Shown in pieces: positions 11,980-22,984 of a stretch of DNA of 64,000 bases. The translations under genes were made by a program, and so were the position numbers. Below the pieces are notes generated by a model. That model was not told the DNA's origin. It worked only from the letters and a program-made list of their open reading frames with translations, and did not search any database. Where the stretch lies: NCBI GenBank assembly GCA_964304625.1, contig OZ199840.1:2480001-2544000 (forward strand), written 5' to 3'. Source of the stretch: Kudoa neothunni (lineage: Eukaryota; Cnidaria). Positions within the stretch are counted from its first letter, which is position 1. Every line of letters begins with the position of its first letter.

Positions 11980-13540
11980 TATTGATATTATATTAAATAT
12001 GTTTATTCTGCATCCTCCTAAAAACACATTTTCCAAAAACTTTAACTAATATTACATTTTCATTTATAGCAAAGGATTTAGAATAACCTGAAATGGGTTC
12101 CCGGGAGGGTCAAGCGCGACTTAAAATCGTGAGAAAAATATTTCGTTAGTAATATGAATCAGTGAAAAACATAACATAATAAATTTACATGAAACTCTTA
12201 AGACGATGACTTATTCGAGGCTAAAACGCCAATTTAATGAGCGGTTGGCTCGTGGAACCTATGATTATCTACAAAGTGTTAATACGGCCATAAAATGATT
12301 AATTAGGTCTCTAGTTTTAAGTTTTATGCACATTTTCTCAAACTCCCAAGTGATTAGATAAAAGTGGTTACCTACTACAATCTAAATACAATGATTCTTG
12401 ATAAGAACGAAATCCAGGAAAATTTGTTAAACAAGATTACTTTAATTTCCGGTATAACTTTGACGTTGTTAAGACAAGACACCATTGTTATCAATATCAC
12501 TATATGTATATCTATCAAGCTGTTTATATAATGGAATTTAGGATCCAGAATATTCTAGAAACATCTAGGTCGATGATAGGTTATTATAGAAGCTTTCAGT
12601 GTATTCTATGTTAAACTAGAACCATCTGGAAACCCTAACAGACGTACTAGAAATATTTATAAAAAATCGCTCTCAATATATTTTTTCAAGGAATATTAAA
12701 ATATTTTGAAATGTCGATTTATTGTAGTGATTTAAACGAGTATCTATCTTAGTTACGTGATTCCAAATAATTCATTTAATAAGTTCACAGTTCGAGAATG
12801 TAATTAACTAAACAATAAAGTAAATGAAGATTTTATGGTAGTCAGAAATGCAATAAATTTAATCAGTTTATACATAATAAATTTATGTTGGAATTTTATT
12901 AAATTAATATCGTTGGTAAATTATGTTCCTTAATTTATTTTCTTCCAAATATTATTAAAATTATAAATATTGTACGAGTCAAAATTAAAAGAAGCAATCT
13001 TGAAATATTTAACTAGTATGAAAAACATTTATCGGTTGATCTATTGGTCCTATTGGAGTAAATATCTCATTACAGATTCAACTTTAAAAAATTTTAATAT
13101 TTTCAATAATATGTTTAAAAATATTGTTAATAATTCTTTTATGATTGTTGCAACATTAAAATTTATTTGTTTAGAATTATGTTCAATAAAAAATAATCCA
13201 TCTTATATAATTTATTTCATAAGAAATTTAATGCAATATTAACTCACCTAAACATAATAAAGTCAAATTAAATCGAATGAATATATTAGCAGACGGTTTT
13301 GAGAAATTCATTGGTTGATTATGTCATTTCCATATTTTTAAAAGGTAGAGGATAAAAATTTCATCTTTATATGTATTATTTATAAATCAATGGGTCATAT
13401 ATATCAAACTCAAGAAACTACGTTATCAATAATCGACTGTTTCTATTAATGCATTATAGCGACATAAAAGAACTGCGCACGTAAAACAAATATCATAGCA
13501 CAAAATTATAAAAAATTTCAAAATAACTGTAACTGTATAT
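11980..13540. other. Intergenic AT-rich DNA
   Basis: No gene recognised. Positions 12970-13242 stay open for 90 codons (Ile/Asn/Tyr-rich, with three Trp near YWSYWSKYL). This is long for such AT-rich DNA, but no splice partners or homologue are apparent. Confidence 0.3.
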
Positions 13541-14691
13541 CTACATTTTTAATGTGTCCGTTGACTCTAATTTGATTTTATCTTCAAATGGGGACCATAT
13601 AATATTTCCTCCATAAAGTAAGTTATCTAATGGGTTTTCTTCCAATTCACTTAGCTAAACGGGCATCTGTAGAAACGGTCGCATCCGTATTAAATACTTG
13701 TTTTCGAATATAGTTAATTAATAACATAATAGAGTTGAAATCCAATTCATAATCAGATTGTCTCGAATAACTACAAACCAATTTCATTCTAATATGGGAA
13801 AATGAAATCAGATACAGAAACAACACTTCAGCCATGTGCAAATCAGAGAGCGAAGCAGCCTACAAAAAAATAAGGAGGCAAATAACATCAAACAACCAAC
13901 TTTATCCAAATCATGTGCAAAGGCTTTGAAATGGGCCATAATATGTTTTTGAAAAACAGTAACGGATATGTGAGGTGCAGTGGGCTATAGGGAAATTAGG
14001 TTAGAAATTAAAAGTTCAATCAGCAAACACTCACATGATGAATACTGCATCGTTTCATCACGTCTGCCATAAATAATGAGCTCACTCTTCTAGAAAGCAT
14101 ATAGGAAAATACAGGTTGAATTCCATGTGCCAAGACAACCAACCTAAACATTACATCAAATTACATCAATTTAGATCAGTTGTAGCAATTTTTAAAATCT
14201 AATAATTTACCAAATGTGAATAGCTATAACGAAATACCATGAGAATATTGTGTCTGGCATTCGTAGGCCTTAATAAAAGAATATTACTATGGCGCTCGAT
14301 TTAAAATTCAGCACACTTTTTAATATAAATTTATAATCGATTCCCGTGGTAACAGAGTCGTAGATGTTATAACAAACTTGAATTGACGGCTATGTCATAA
14401 TTAAATCGAATAAGGAATAATCTTGTAGCTTTTACCAAAATTCCTAAATCTAATATTCGAAGTATTTTCATTTCATTCTGATTGACATCTTTTTTCTATT
14501 ATCCAAATCACCTCAAAATAAGCCCAACCATATAATACTGTTATTAGTGTTTTCGCAGTTGTGGTGTACTTTGAATAAAGTGGGCTTTTCTCTTGTTCAA
14601 AAAAAATATCACTTGGAATAGCGCTATAACGACGAATCCGGATGAAGGGGATTGGACGCGGTAATTCTACTATTCGAACAAACTTTATCAT
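13541..14691 (-). CDS. UQCC1: UQCC1 (Cbp3 homologue), complex III assembly factor, 8 exons
   Basis: UQCC1/Cbp3 binds newly made cytochrome b in mitochondria with UQCC2/Cbp6 and helps build respiratory complex III. Exons on minus: 14529-14691, 14436-14449, 14317-14389, 14211-14268, 14035-14143, 13901-13984, 13698-13859 and 13541-13654. They sum to 777 nt, 258 residues plus stop, with every junction in phase. The basic N-terminus (RIRRYS) suits a mitochondrial presequence. Family landmarks are SLRMPDTIFSWYFVIAIHIW (human QMPDTFNSWFLVTLLHVW), then SDLHMAEVLFLYL, then LLINYIRKQ (human LLVEYVRKQ) and a short Trp-containing tail (GGNIIWSPFE). Introns are 41-79 nt; exon 2 has only 14 nt. A strong NRF1-like motif lies 97 bp upstream. 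Confidence 0.88.
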
Positions 14692-14787
14692 TTATATTTT
14701 ATTATAGGAAAAAAATTTGGGGCGTTTCGCTTGTGATGAAAACGGCAACTATAGCAACGGGTGGAGAGATACACGATGAAAGCAAAC

Positions 14788-14797
14788 TGCGCATGCG
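14788..14797. promoter_or_regulatory. NRF1-like site upstream of UQCC1
   Basis: TGCGCATGCG, almost the full palindromic NRF1 consensus (YGCGCAYGCGCR), 97 bp upstream of the UQCC1 ATG in AT-rich DNA. In animals NRF1 activates nuclear genes for respiration, which suits a complex III assembly factor. Confidence 0.6.
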
Positions 14798-14799
14798 AT

Positions 14800-16300
14800 G
14801 AATTTTAAATAACAGATTAAAATTTTCATTTATTCTATTTTTTCGGCCATTTATTGTTTTAATTATAACTATTTTTGCTTATGCGAAATTGAGTGCAAAA
14901 TACCACTCGTGACACATACACCAGCGTGAGAGAGGGTGTGTCGAGTATGTTCGTATGCCTGAGAAGATACGCACTTTGAAATCCTAAAACACCTCATGAT
15001 TTTTATTAGTGTTTTAATTTTCCATCATTGTGGTCCGAATAACGATGAATCTCTCGTTGATTAAGGAAAATTTCATTTAAATCGTAAATTGTTAATAGGA
15101 ACCATTATTGCGTATTTCTCTCAAAAAGTGAAATAACATATTATTTTGTTTTAAAATATACATTTAACATCATTGTTTTGTTAATCTACAACGTGTTGCA
15201 CCAATACCTCATTATTTTGGCGCATGTTTTTTGCTATATTTTTATTCGATTATTTTTGACATAAAAAATGACACATTTCAGAAATAAATGAAAATTGGTA
15301 TATTTAAATATTCTTCGAAGTATAACCTTCCGATTGGCCAACTAGGTCAATTTATATTTGGTGTCAAAAATCAAAGAAAATGACTGTTGAGACGGATCGT
15401 AATATCCACGTAGATGTAGTTTTAACTCTATTTAATTTTTTTGACATATCGCTACCGTTTCAAGGATAAAAAAATTAAATAAAGCGGGTTATAAGAAATA
15501 AACTTTATTTTTATGACGAAAACATTTTATTTATGTGGAAAAATTATTCAAAACTGCGCAAAATTATAAATGTTAAGTTACTGAATGGTTTGGTTAAATT
15601 TATTTGTTTTCAGTATTATTAAGATTACTTCTACAAGGTTATTAGTTGTCAATAATTTTAAAAATAAAATAAAATTATTGATTTATTTTTAAATTTTTAT
15701 CTGATTATTTAAATATATTTTAGCTTAAATCTAGGTATTTATAAAACAACAAAAACTTTTAAAATCTCCTCATCCAATATAAGACAATGTCGGAATTTTG
15801 CGCTGTTTGTAATATAATCGCGTAATTCGAAATGTTTTGAAGGATGAATTTTTTATGAATTTAAATAATTACCTTATAATAATTAATGTTATTTCGACTT
15901 GGTTTATTTGGATCAATATAATTGGTGCAAACTTTTAATAATTTTAATACCGTTTATATTACTATGATCATATAAAATGAAGCTTCATGTAACTATTATA
16001 GCGATTAGTCCATCCTCATGTGAAGTTTTAACTAAAAATATTTAATACCTATGTAATAAAAGGGAAAATACAACATTGTAGTCATGCTTTAATCCTTTGA
16101 ATAACTAAGCAAATCAAAGTTTTCCAAAACCAGACACTCAACAAGTTTTTTTGACTCATCCGAAACGCACATTAAATAAAAAATAAGAGAAGTAAAAACG
16201 AATAAAGTAGACTCAACTAATTATAGAAGGAATCTAATGAACATGAACATAACACAATGTATCCGAAAACAATATTGGAGGATATCCAATGTGGTGGAGC
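14800..16300. other. Intergenic AT-rich DNA
   Basis: No coding stretch recognised. The block at 15700-15850 (ending in GGAATTTTGCGC...) weakly resembles 18780-18930, suggesting an old dispersed repeat. Confidence 0.3.
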
Positions 16301-16306
16301 CTCAAA

Positions 16307-16992
16307 TCATTCAATAATGATCATTCTATTTTCGAAGTAACGAATGACCATTTGAGGATCTGCTTTTTCAATAAAAGTATCTTTAACTAGTTGAACCTCG
16401 TTTATTTTATCAAATTTAACCAAATAGTAAAATCGATTTGGTTTTTTAATCGCCGCCAATATTTTTAAAGGTTTATAGCCAAGTTCGAAAAAGTTTATAT
16501 CTTCCAAGGAGCCCATGGTGGAAACTTTGAGTAGTTTTGGTTTATTTACTAAGTTTTCAGAACGATCTAAACTTTTAGAAGTTGACTTCGATAACATCCC
16601 ATCTAGAATAAAATAATTTAAAATTCTCCTAGATGTTGTTCTAGTTTAACTTCTATTTGGGAGGTTTGGTATTGGCGTATGGATTTTTCGTTTTGTTTGG
16701 GATTTAGATATTTTTTGGCTATTATTTTCCGGTTTATTTTTTTCGTTGGAGGGTTTGGTGGATTCTTAAAAATATTATATCAAAAAACTCCAGTAATTTT
16801 TATACTAGCGAAGAATTCATTAAGGGTATCCGTACAATTTATTAGATTTTCTTCTGGTTCCCAGGTGTTATCGTTAGAATCATATCCTTCCCACTTAACC
16901 AAATAGTGCCATTTCCCGTTAACAAGCTTTCTATCAACAACCTTCTCGACGACATATTCATCGTCGGTAAGATCATTTGATGTTGGCATCAC
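16307..16992 (-). CDS. Heterochromatin protein 1 (HP1/CBX family), 3 exons
   Basis: HP1 binds methylated H3K9 through its chromodomain and dimerises through its chromoshadow domain to keep heterochromatin silent. Exons on minus: 16806-16992, 16651-16764 and 16307-16602, with introns of 41 and 48 nt. All junctions are in phase and total 597 nt (198 residues). Chromodomain, about residues 12-60: [20 protein letters not shown], then [19 protein letters not shown]; the aromatic cage Tyr, Trp and Tyr are present. A 70-residue Ser/Lys/Asn/Pro hinge follows, then a chromoshadow domain at about 140-198 ([13 protein letters not shown] ... FYYLVKF ... [10 protein letters not shown]). The length is normal for HP1. 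Which paralogue (CBX1/3/5-like) cannot be told. The start is the first ATG, with a second ATG directly after it. Confidence 0.93.
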
Positions 16993-17007
16993 AAATAGTT
17001 ACTAGGT

Positions 17008-17094
17008 GGTAGACGTTCAATAAGAACGACGCCGGCCTCTTACGTTGGTCACATGACCGACGTTTACTGTGCACCTATTATTTATTGAACGTAG
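17008..17094. promoter_or_regulatory. Nested palindrome just upstream of HP1
   Basis: An outer pair (ACGTTCAATAA and TTATTGAACGT) encloses an inner palindrome ACGTTGGTCACATGACCGACGT-like core (first half ACGTTGGTCA, second half TGACCGACGT). It starts about 15 bp upstream of the HP1 ATG and is GC-richer than its surroundings. It could be a promoter or 5'UTR element, or a tiny fold-back insertion. Confidence 0.4.
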
Positions 17095-17612
17095 CAATGA
17101 CTATGCCAGTATAAATTTTTTTATAAAATGCATAGAGATTTATATTGGATATTTGAACTTTTAGCTATTAGATATTAAGGTCGCCGCCTAGATTTATGGC
17201 AGTTATCCGTTCATTACTTATTAAAAGCTAAATTTATTTACAGAGCGGTCTCATTGTAACACGCGTTATATAACTTATTTTATTATATATAACAATTTCA
17301 TGATATATATTTCGGGGTTTCCTGTTTCTGTAAACGTTGGTGAAATAGGAGTAAGAATTCGCGATGTTTGTTTCACATTTTTTGGGGGACCAAAATCCGA
17401 CTATTCGAGTTGTCCGATTTAAAACACCAAAAAAAATTTCGATTTCCTCGATAATTATATCATTTTCCGAACCAGTGTCTCATATAAGTCTGTTAGTACG
17501 GTTAAATATGATATTCGTAATACTATCTGAAATAAATAATTCAAAAGCGTCATGAATGGTTACAACATTCTTAACATCTCAAATAATACCAAGAGGATTT
17601 GAAATTATGTTG

Positions 17613-18188
17613 CAGTAAACTCTCGATATTGTGTAACTTTACCTTGGCCTCAAGAAGTTATGCAATAGATAGAAATAAAAGCAATACCGAGACTCGCACA
17701 TATGCAAACAGTACAAATAACTATTTCTTTTAAATGTTCGTTAATTTTTGAGTTGTTCAATTTTTGAATATTTGGTGAAATGATTGGTTTGGAGAATTGT
17801 AACCAAAGTTAACATATTCACAATCGCTAGCGGATCGGTATGGCACCATCGCCCTTAAGCTAGGATTCGAGGGTTCCAAACCTATCTACGATTATTCCTT
17901 ACATTATAATGTTTGGTTATTTGGATTTTAACATAAACACTTGTCTGTAAAAAGCCATTTTCGATATTTATTGTAAAGCATTTTTATGATTAAGGGATTA
18001 AAATCAACAGTTTGAGTTACTCAATGATTGGAACGTTAATCTTTCAAATTTTTTACATCTTATAAAACTAAACCATCAAAAATAGGTTTCTGACTTCATA
18101 TATTATTATTATTACTTTCCTTATCATAATAGAATTATTAAAAAATATGCTCAAATTTAACGAATTACACAATATCGATAATTCACTT
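17613..18188. mobile_element. pogo/Tigger-like MITE
   Basis: Inverted termini of about 28 bp: CAGTAAACTCTCGATATTGT at 17613, matched by ACAATATCGATAATTCACTT ending at 18188, followed by TA. CAGTxxxxxTCGATAT with a TA target is typical of pogo/Tigger ends. There is no transposase inside. A tRNA-like segment lies at 17824-17885. A tiny relative lies at 35945-36031. Confidence 0.6.
17824..17885 (+). repeat. tRNA-like segment (SINE head or tRNA relic) inside a MITE
   Basis: The segment keeps an A-box-like TAGCGGATCGGT, a loop with CCCTTAAG and a B-box-like GGTTCCAAACC (one mismatch to GGTTCGANNCC) at usual spacing. Acceptor stem pairing is not convincing, so it is not called a functional tRNA. 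Confidence 0.35.
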
Positions 18189-18189
18189 T

Positions 18190-19530
18190 ATTTTTATACG
18201 AGAACAATCTTTTGAACAAACAAATTGACGATTAACAATTACTTTACATTTCCAAATTAAGCCACACTAATATTTTCGACTAAATCATAATTTTTAAGAT
18301 TACCTTGTGCAGATTTTTTGATGCGGACAATTTTTGTCAATCAGAAATGATAGATTTACTTAACGTTGATCAATTGTGTTGAAATAATGAAAGTATTATT
18401 TTCTACTCATTAAAATTACCAAAAGTAAATAATATTTAGCGTTTTCTTTTACAAGGTATTCTTCACATTTTTATTTATTTCCATAGATTTTCTAGATTAA
18501 TTCTCGATTTTATTAAAAAATAATCAATATTACAGGAAGTTATAAGTTAAATAATTAGATGATTTTTTTAAATTGATTTGTATTAAGCGATATTTTAATT
18601 ATTCATAGAAAGCCCTCTATTTCGGATTTTTTGTAAAATAAATTTAAAAATATTGATTATTTTATTTATATTATAACAGGAAATCTATGCATATTTAGAC
18701 TAAAATAAATGACTAAACTTGAAAAAATAATAATAAACTCATAGGTGTATCTAAACAAAAAGAGAAGTTTAATTTTCCAATATTTAACTTACTATTTAAA
18801 AATATTGTAGCTTGTTATTTATCTAATAGATATAAATTAAAACTTTAGTAATTTTCTCATCCACTACTAGGCAAAGCTGGGTTTTCGCACTGGTAAACAA
18901 AATATATTCACGTCATTAAGCTCTATAATTAAGCGATTAATTTATATTTTTACAAATATTTAGTTTAAAAAAATAAATAAATTCTAAGTTTAAAATTAGA
19001 AAAATCTCTATACAGAATACAGTCAAATTCTGTTATTGTGCATTTTTGGGAGATTTGCGTTAAGGTACACAATACATCTGTGTTTCCCAAATCAGCTAGC
19101 GAAAAAACGTTTTTGTGATTTCCAAGGTGGGATAAAACTTTTAGATAACTTATCATTCATTTTTTTAATGAATTATCGGTTTTCCAATTTTTAAATCAAA
19201 AACTTAAAGAATTCATCGTTATTTTTGCCAATTCAATTCTTATCAATTTTTTAAATATAATGCAGAAATATTTACGAGAAGCGTTTAATTCGAAAAATCA
19301 ATGAATAAAACTTCCGAATTACTTAATTAGTTTAGTAATGAGTCTGACTATTAAATTAATAAATTTAAAAAAAACCCTGCGAAATTATGTTTATTTAATT
19401 CTTGGATTTAGTTCTATATCACACATACGACTAATTATCCCCCAAACAATGAGTGAGCTACTCTTTATCGTATCTCATATAGAAGGAGTGCAAATTTGAT
19501 TTGATTTAGGGAGCGCTGAACTACCCATTG
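18190..19530. other. Intergenic AT-rich DNA
   Basis: No gene recognised. A 63-codon minus-strand stretch at 18965-19156 has no identifiable homologue. Confidence 0.3.
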
Positions 19531-19532
19531 AG

Positions 19533-19541
19533 TGCGCACGC
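19533..19541. promoter_or_regulatory. NRF1-like site upstream of MRPL9
   Basis: TGCGCACGC, the nine-base core of the NRF1 site, ends 21 bp before the MRPL9 ATG. Mitochondrial ribosomal protein genes are known NRF1 targets in animals. Confidence 0.5.
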
Positions 19542-19562
19542 TTATTAAACATTCAAAGCAAA

Positions 19563-20273
19563 ATGCCCCTTATGCATTCAAATTTTTTCAAACTCTCAAC
19601 ACCATCACAATTCAAATTATTTTTTAATTTTGTAAGAAACACTAGACATGAGAAAAAACGACACTACGATGGTTTATTTAAGTTGAGACGTGAAGATGGT
19701 ATTGGTTATCCATATCTCAAAGCTAAAATCCCTCCGCGATCCATTTTGAAATGGGAATTTTTCGATCACCCCATATTGAATCAAAATCAGTACCACAAGA
19801 AAGAATTTCCAGTATTGTTAACAAAAAACGTTGAAGGAATTGGAAAAGAAGGAGATGTCGTAGAAGTATCACGTGGATTATATCGATATTTTCTACTTGA
19901 GAATAATGCGGCTAAACCATTGACGAAATTTTCGGATATTCCTCAACACGTTTTGGACAGATTGGCTTCACCGAAACCTGAGATTGATAACGACCAAACT
20001 AAAAAAGCAGCTTTCGACAAAGCTGTCTCAATCCTCACCAATGGAATTCACATTAATTTTGATCCTATGGCCAAATGGGTTATCACTCCATTTCACTTAG
20101 CTCGGATCGTTCATCACAGAACTGGTTTCGATGTGAAGCCACATCACTTTAGAATGGAAGCTGAAGAAATTCGAACAACTGGAACTCATAAAGTTGGGTT
20201 TGTGCATGAAAACGGAATGGATTTGGTTATTCCAATTACAGTTAATATTTGGAGTAGTTCTTTAAAAAATTAG
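19563..20273 (+). CDS. MRPL9: Mitochondrial ribosomal protein bL9m
   Basis: A structural protein of the large mitochondrial ribosomal subunit. One exon of 236 codons, unlike its intron-rich neighbours. The N-terminus is basic with Phe/Leu/Ser and suits mitochondrial import. The bL9 N-domain signature lies at about residues 83-120: FPVLLTKNVEGIGKEGDVVE then VSRGLYRYFLLENNAAKP, matching bacterial L9 (VEGLGKKGDVVEVxxGYxRNFLxPxxxA). The end (TTGTHKVGFVHENGMD ... IPITVNIW) fits the bL9 C-domain (G.HxVxV.L...V.A.ITVNV). The ATG at 19563 is the first in frame after the promoter motif. Length is normal for an animal mitochondrial bL9. The gene converges on DDX27, which ends 189 bp away. Confidence 0.88.
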   Translation: MPLMHSNFFKLSTPSQFKLFFNFVRNTRHEKKRHYDGLFKLRREDGIGYPYLKAKIPPRSILKWEFFDHPILNQNQYHKKEFPVLLTKNVEGIGKEGDVVEVSRGLYRYFLLENNAAKPLTKFSDIPQHVLDRLASPKPEIDNDQTKKAAFDKAVSILTNGIHINFDPMAKWVITPFHLARIVHHRTGFDVKPHHFRMEAEEIRTTGTHKVGFVHENGMDLVIPITVNIWSSSLKN

Positions 20274-20461
20274 AACTAGTTTTGAATTTTGTAGTTTATA
20301 TGACCAACATTTTTTGCGCAAAAACACACATAATATTTAACAGGATTCGTTAAATTTACAATCGCAACACTAACAGTAATAGTTTATTTATGATTATTTT
20401 TTTTATGCTGATATTTCTTAATGAGCGCTGAGATTTCTTTCCAACTTTTTTAGCACTGGTA

Positions 20462-22957
20462 TCATCTTGATTCTGTTTTAAAACTTTTCAATTTGTTAGA
20501 TTTTTTGGACAGTTTAATTTCCCTATAAGGAGCGCCTTGAGTTGTGTTAGGTTTTGGCTTTTTCGTTCCCTTTTTCATAAAATTTCGTTTCGGCCTGCTT
20601 TTAATCTCCTTATCATGGATAATTTTGTTTGTGGCTCGACTTATTTCATTTTCAGCAGACAACAACTATAAAAGTTGATTATTGTATTTTTCACATGATT
20701 TGAAGAAAATAAAGTGAAAATATACCTCTTTGGTTTGTTTTTCATCCTTTAACAGTTGGTCGACATCATTTTCCATACTTGACAGTAGCTCTTTAAATTT
20801 CTCAACAACTTCTACAAAAAAATGAACATACGCTATAAAAACTAATGTACCTAGAGGAACATTTCTAAGCTTTAGCTTGGTTGGAGTGGATTTTGAGATG
20901 AGTTTTAACATTTTTTTTATCATTTTCTCCGATAATTGTAACCGATGTTCCACTTTTGCCGGCTCTAGCTGTTCTACCAACACGATGAATGTAATCTTGA
21001 ATAGTTGATGGTGCGTTGATATTGATAACCTTTTATTAGATTTTAATAGAACATCTTTTCCTCAACAATCAATCAAAACGATACCGTTTGGATTCCCTCA
21101 ATATCAAGACCACGAGCGGCTAAATTAGTTGCAACCAACACATCCACTTCACCGTCTCTGAATTGATTCAAGGCCTCGTATCTCTATAGTTATTAATCTC
21201 AGTTACAGCATCAGACTTGTTGGCAGGTTGAAATTGTAAAAACTTTACTTGTAATTGAGAAAGATCACCGTGAAGTTCCGAAACATTTTGACCCAACAAA
21301 CCAAGAATCACCCTTAGGCGGTGAGCTTGACGTTTAGTTTCACAAAATATAAGACAGCCATTGTGAAAATTTCTGCAAACCAAAGCTATACATCAATCAA
21401 ATCAGATATCGAAACTAACTATCACCACAAACATATGCAAAACGAAATGACTCTTCTTTTTCTGATATGCGAACAAATTCTTGTTGCAACGATCCCACAG
21501 TGGACATACTTGAATCCACATACAATTTTACTGGATTTTTTAAGGTGAGATTGCTCAACTCTTCCACCTTATTATTTAGTGTGGCACTGAATAAGAGTGT
21601 TTGCCGCGTTTTCGATGACAATCTCACAATCTCTTCCAGTTGTTCACTGAAATTTTCATCCAAAAGTCTAAATGAAAATTTAAATTAGATTTGATCAATT
21701 AGAGCAACTAGCAGTTTGATAAAATCAGCTTATTATACCTATCGGCCTCATCTAACACTAATATCTCGATATCTTTCAGACTGAATGATGGACAATTGTG
21801 TAGGTGGTCAATTAGTCGACCTGGTGTGGCAACAATCACATCAGGTAAATTCCTCAGTTGAGCTTCTTGAACTTTGTTCAATTGCCCACCAGTTGTTAAC
21901 GCTATTTTGATAGAAGTATACCTAGAGAAGTCTTTAATCACACTAAAAACCTTAAAATTGTAATCAACATTAGACATATAAACTAAAGTTAGTAAACTTG
22001 GAGAGCTAATTCTCTTGTAGGAAGAATAATAAGAACGCGAGTATAATTAGAGGATTTGGTGCGTATCAGTCTCTCCACTATTGGAATCACATATGCAGCA
22101 GTTTTCCCTAATAAATTAAATTAAATTAAATCAAATATATAAATAGGTAATATCTAATTAAGCTAAAATACCTGATCCAGTTTTGGCACACGCGAATAAA
22201 TCCTTACCATTAAGCACATGAGGAATGGCACCAGATTGAATGGGAGTACTTTGAACGAAATCGGCATCGTTTATTGCCTTATGTAACATACAAGTTATAA
22301 CCCATCAAACAATACATCTTCTGCTACTTTAGTGACAGCTTTTGACAATCCAAACGCACTAAAGTTTTTTGTTTCTACACATAAATTGACATCATTTTTA
22401 GCGTCTTCAACCTTCTAATAAACATTTAATTATATTTATTGTAAAAATTAGCTGCTCATTTCGAGCGAGAATAATACTGGAGGTTTGTTGAGTAATTTGT
22501 GATTTTTTGCAACCGGTTTCTCTAAAAATCATTCGTTAATATCAATAAAATTCACATCTTATTACCTTCAAATTGATCTTGTATGGTTAGCTTTTCTTCG
22601 TTTAAATTTTTTACATACTTACCAGCCAATTCTTTTATCCCAATATCGACATTGTATTCGGTCGCCTAGAAAATAAACCCACTCAAAACAATCAGCTAGT
22701 CTCATAATAAATACATGAGTTTTTAGGGTTTTCTTAATTTGATTGTTGTTCAAATTCTGTTGAGGTTTAGAATGGTTGAAAGTAAAAAAATCAAAATTTG
22801 GATTAAAATCGCTTTGTTGAGCGCTCTACAAACAAATTTAAACTAAAAAATAGCTTAACTCATTCACTTCAAACTCTTCTGAACTTTCAAAGTCACCATT
22901 TCCTAATTCGTCATCAGTATTGATGGTGGAAGGTTGATTAATATCGAACACTTTCAT
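20462..22957 (-). CDS. DDX27: DDX27/Drs1 DEAD-box RNA helicase, 14 exons, one-base frame break
   Basis: A nucleolar ATP-dependent RNA helicase for large ribosomal subunit assembly. Exons on minus: 22868-22957, 22715-22825, 22566-22665, 22478-22521, 22328-22414, 22172-22277, 21998-22107, 21739-21950, 21426-21667, 21249-21385, 21085-21183, 20851-21029, 20726-20811 and 20462-20665. Motifs in order: Q motif ([15 protein letters not shown]...STPIQSG), I (AKTGSGKT), Ia (LPTRELALQ), GG, Ib ([18 protein letters not shown]27-specific), II (DEAD), III (SAT), IV ([13 protein letters not shown]), V (ARGLDIEG), VI ([10 protein letters not shown]). The tail ([10 protein letters not shown]) fits the family. 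The exons total 1,807 nt, one too many. The extra base sits in an A8 run at 20911-20918; with seven A the frame gives 601 residues. The first ATG is used, 9 bp below an NRF1-like motif. Confidence 0.95.
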
Positions 22958-22965
22958 TATGTGAA

Positions 22966-22975
22966 TGCGCATGCC
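22966..22975. promoter_or_regulatory. NRF1-like site upstream of DDX27
   Basis: TGCGCATGCC, the NRF1 core with one off-consensus base at the edge, starts 9 bp upstream of the DDX27 ATG. Confidence 0.45.
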
Positions 22976-22984
22976 GACGATCGA

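Noticed and set aside
17824-17885. Functional tRNA gene
   Set aside because: Acceptor stem and cloverleaf pairing are not convincing; only A/B-box-like parts fit.
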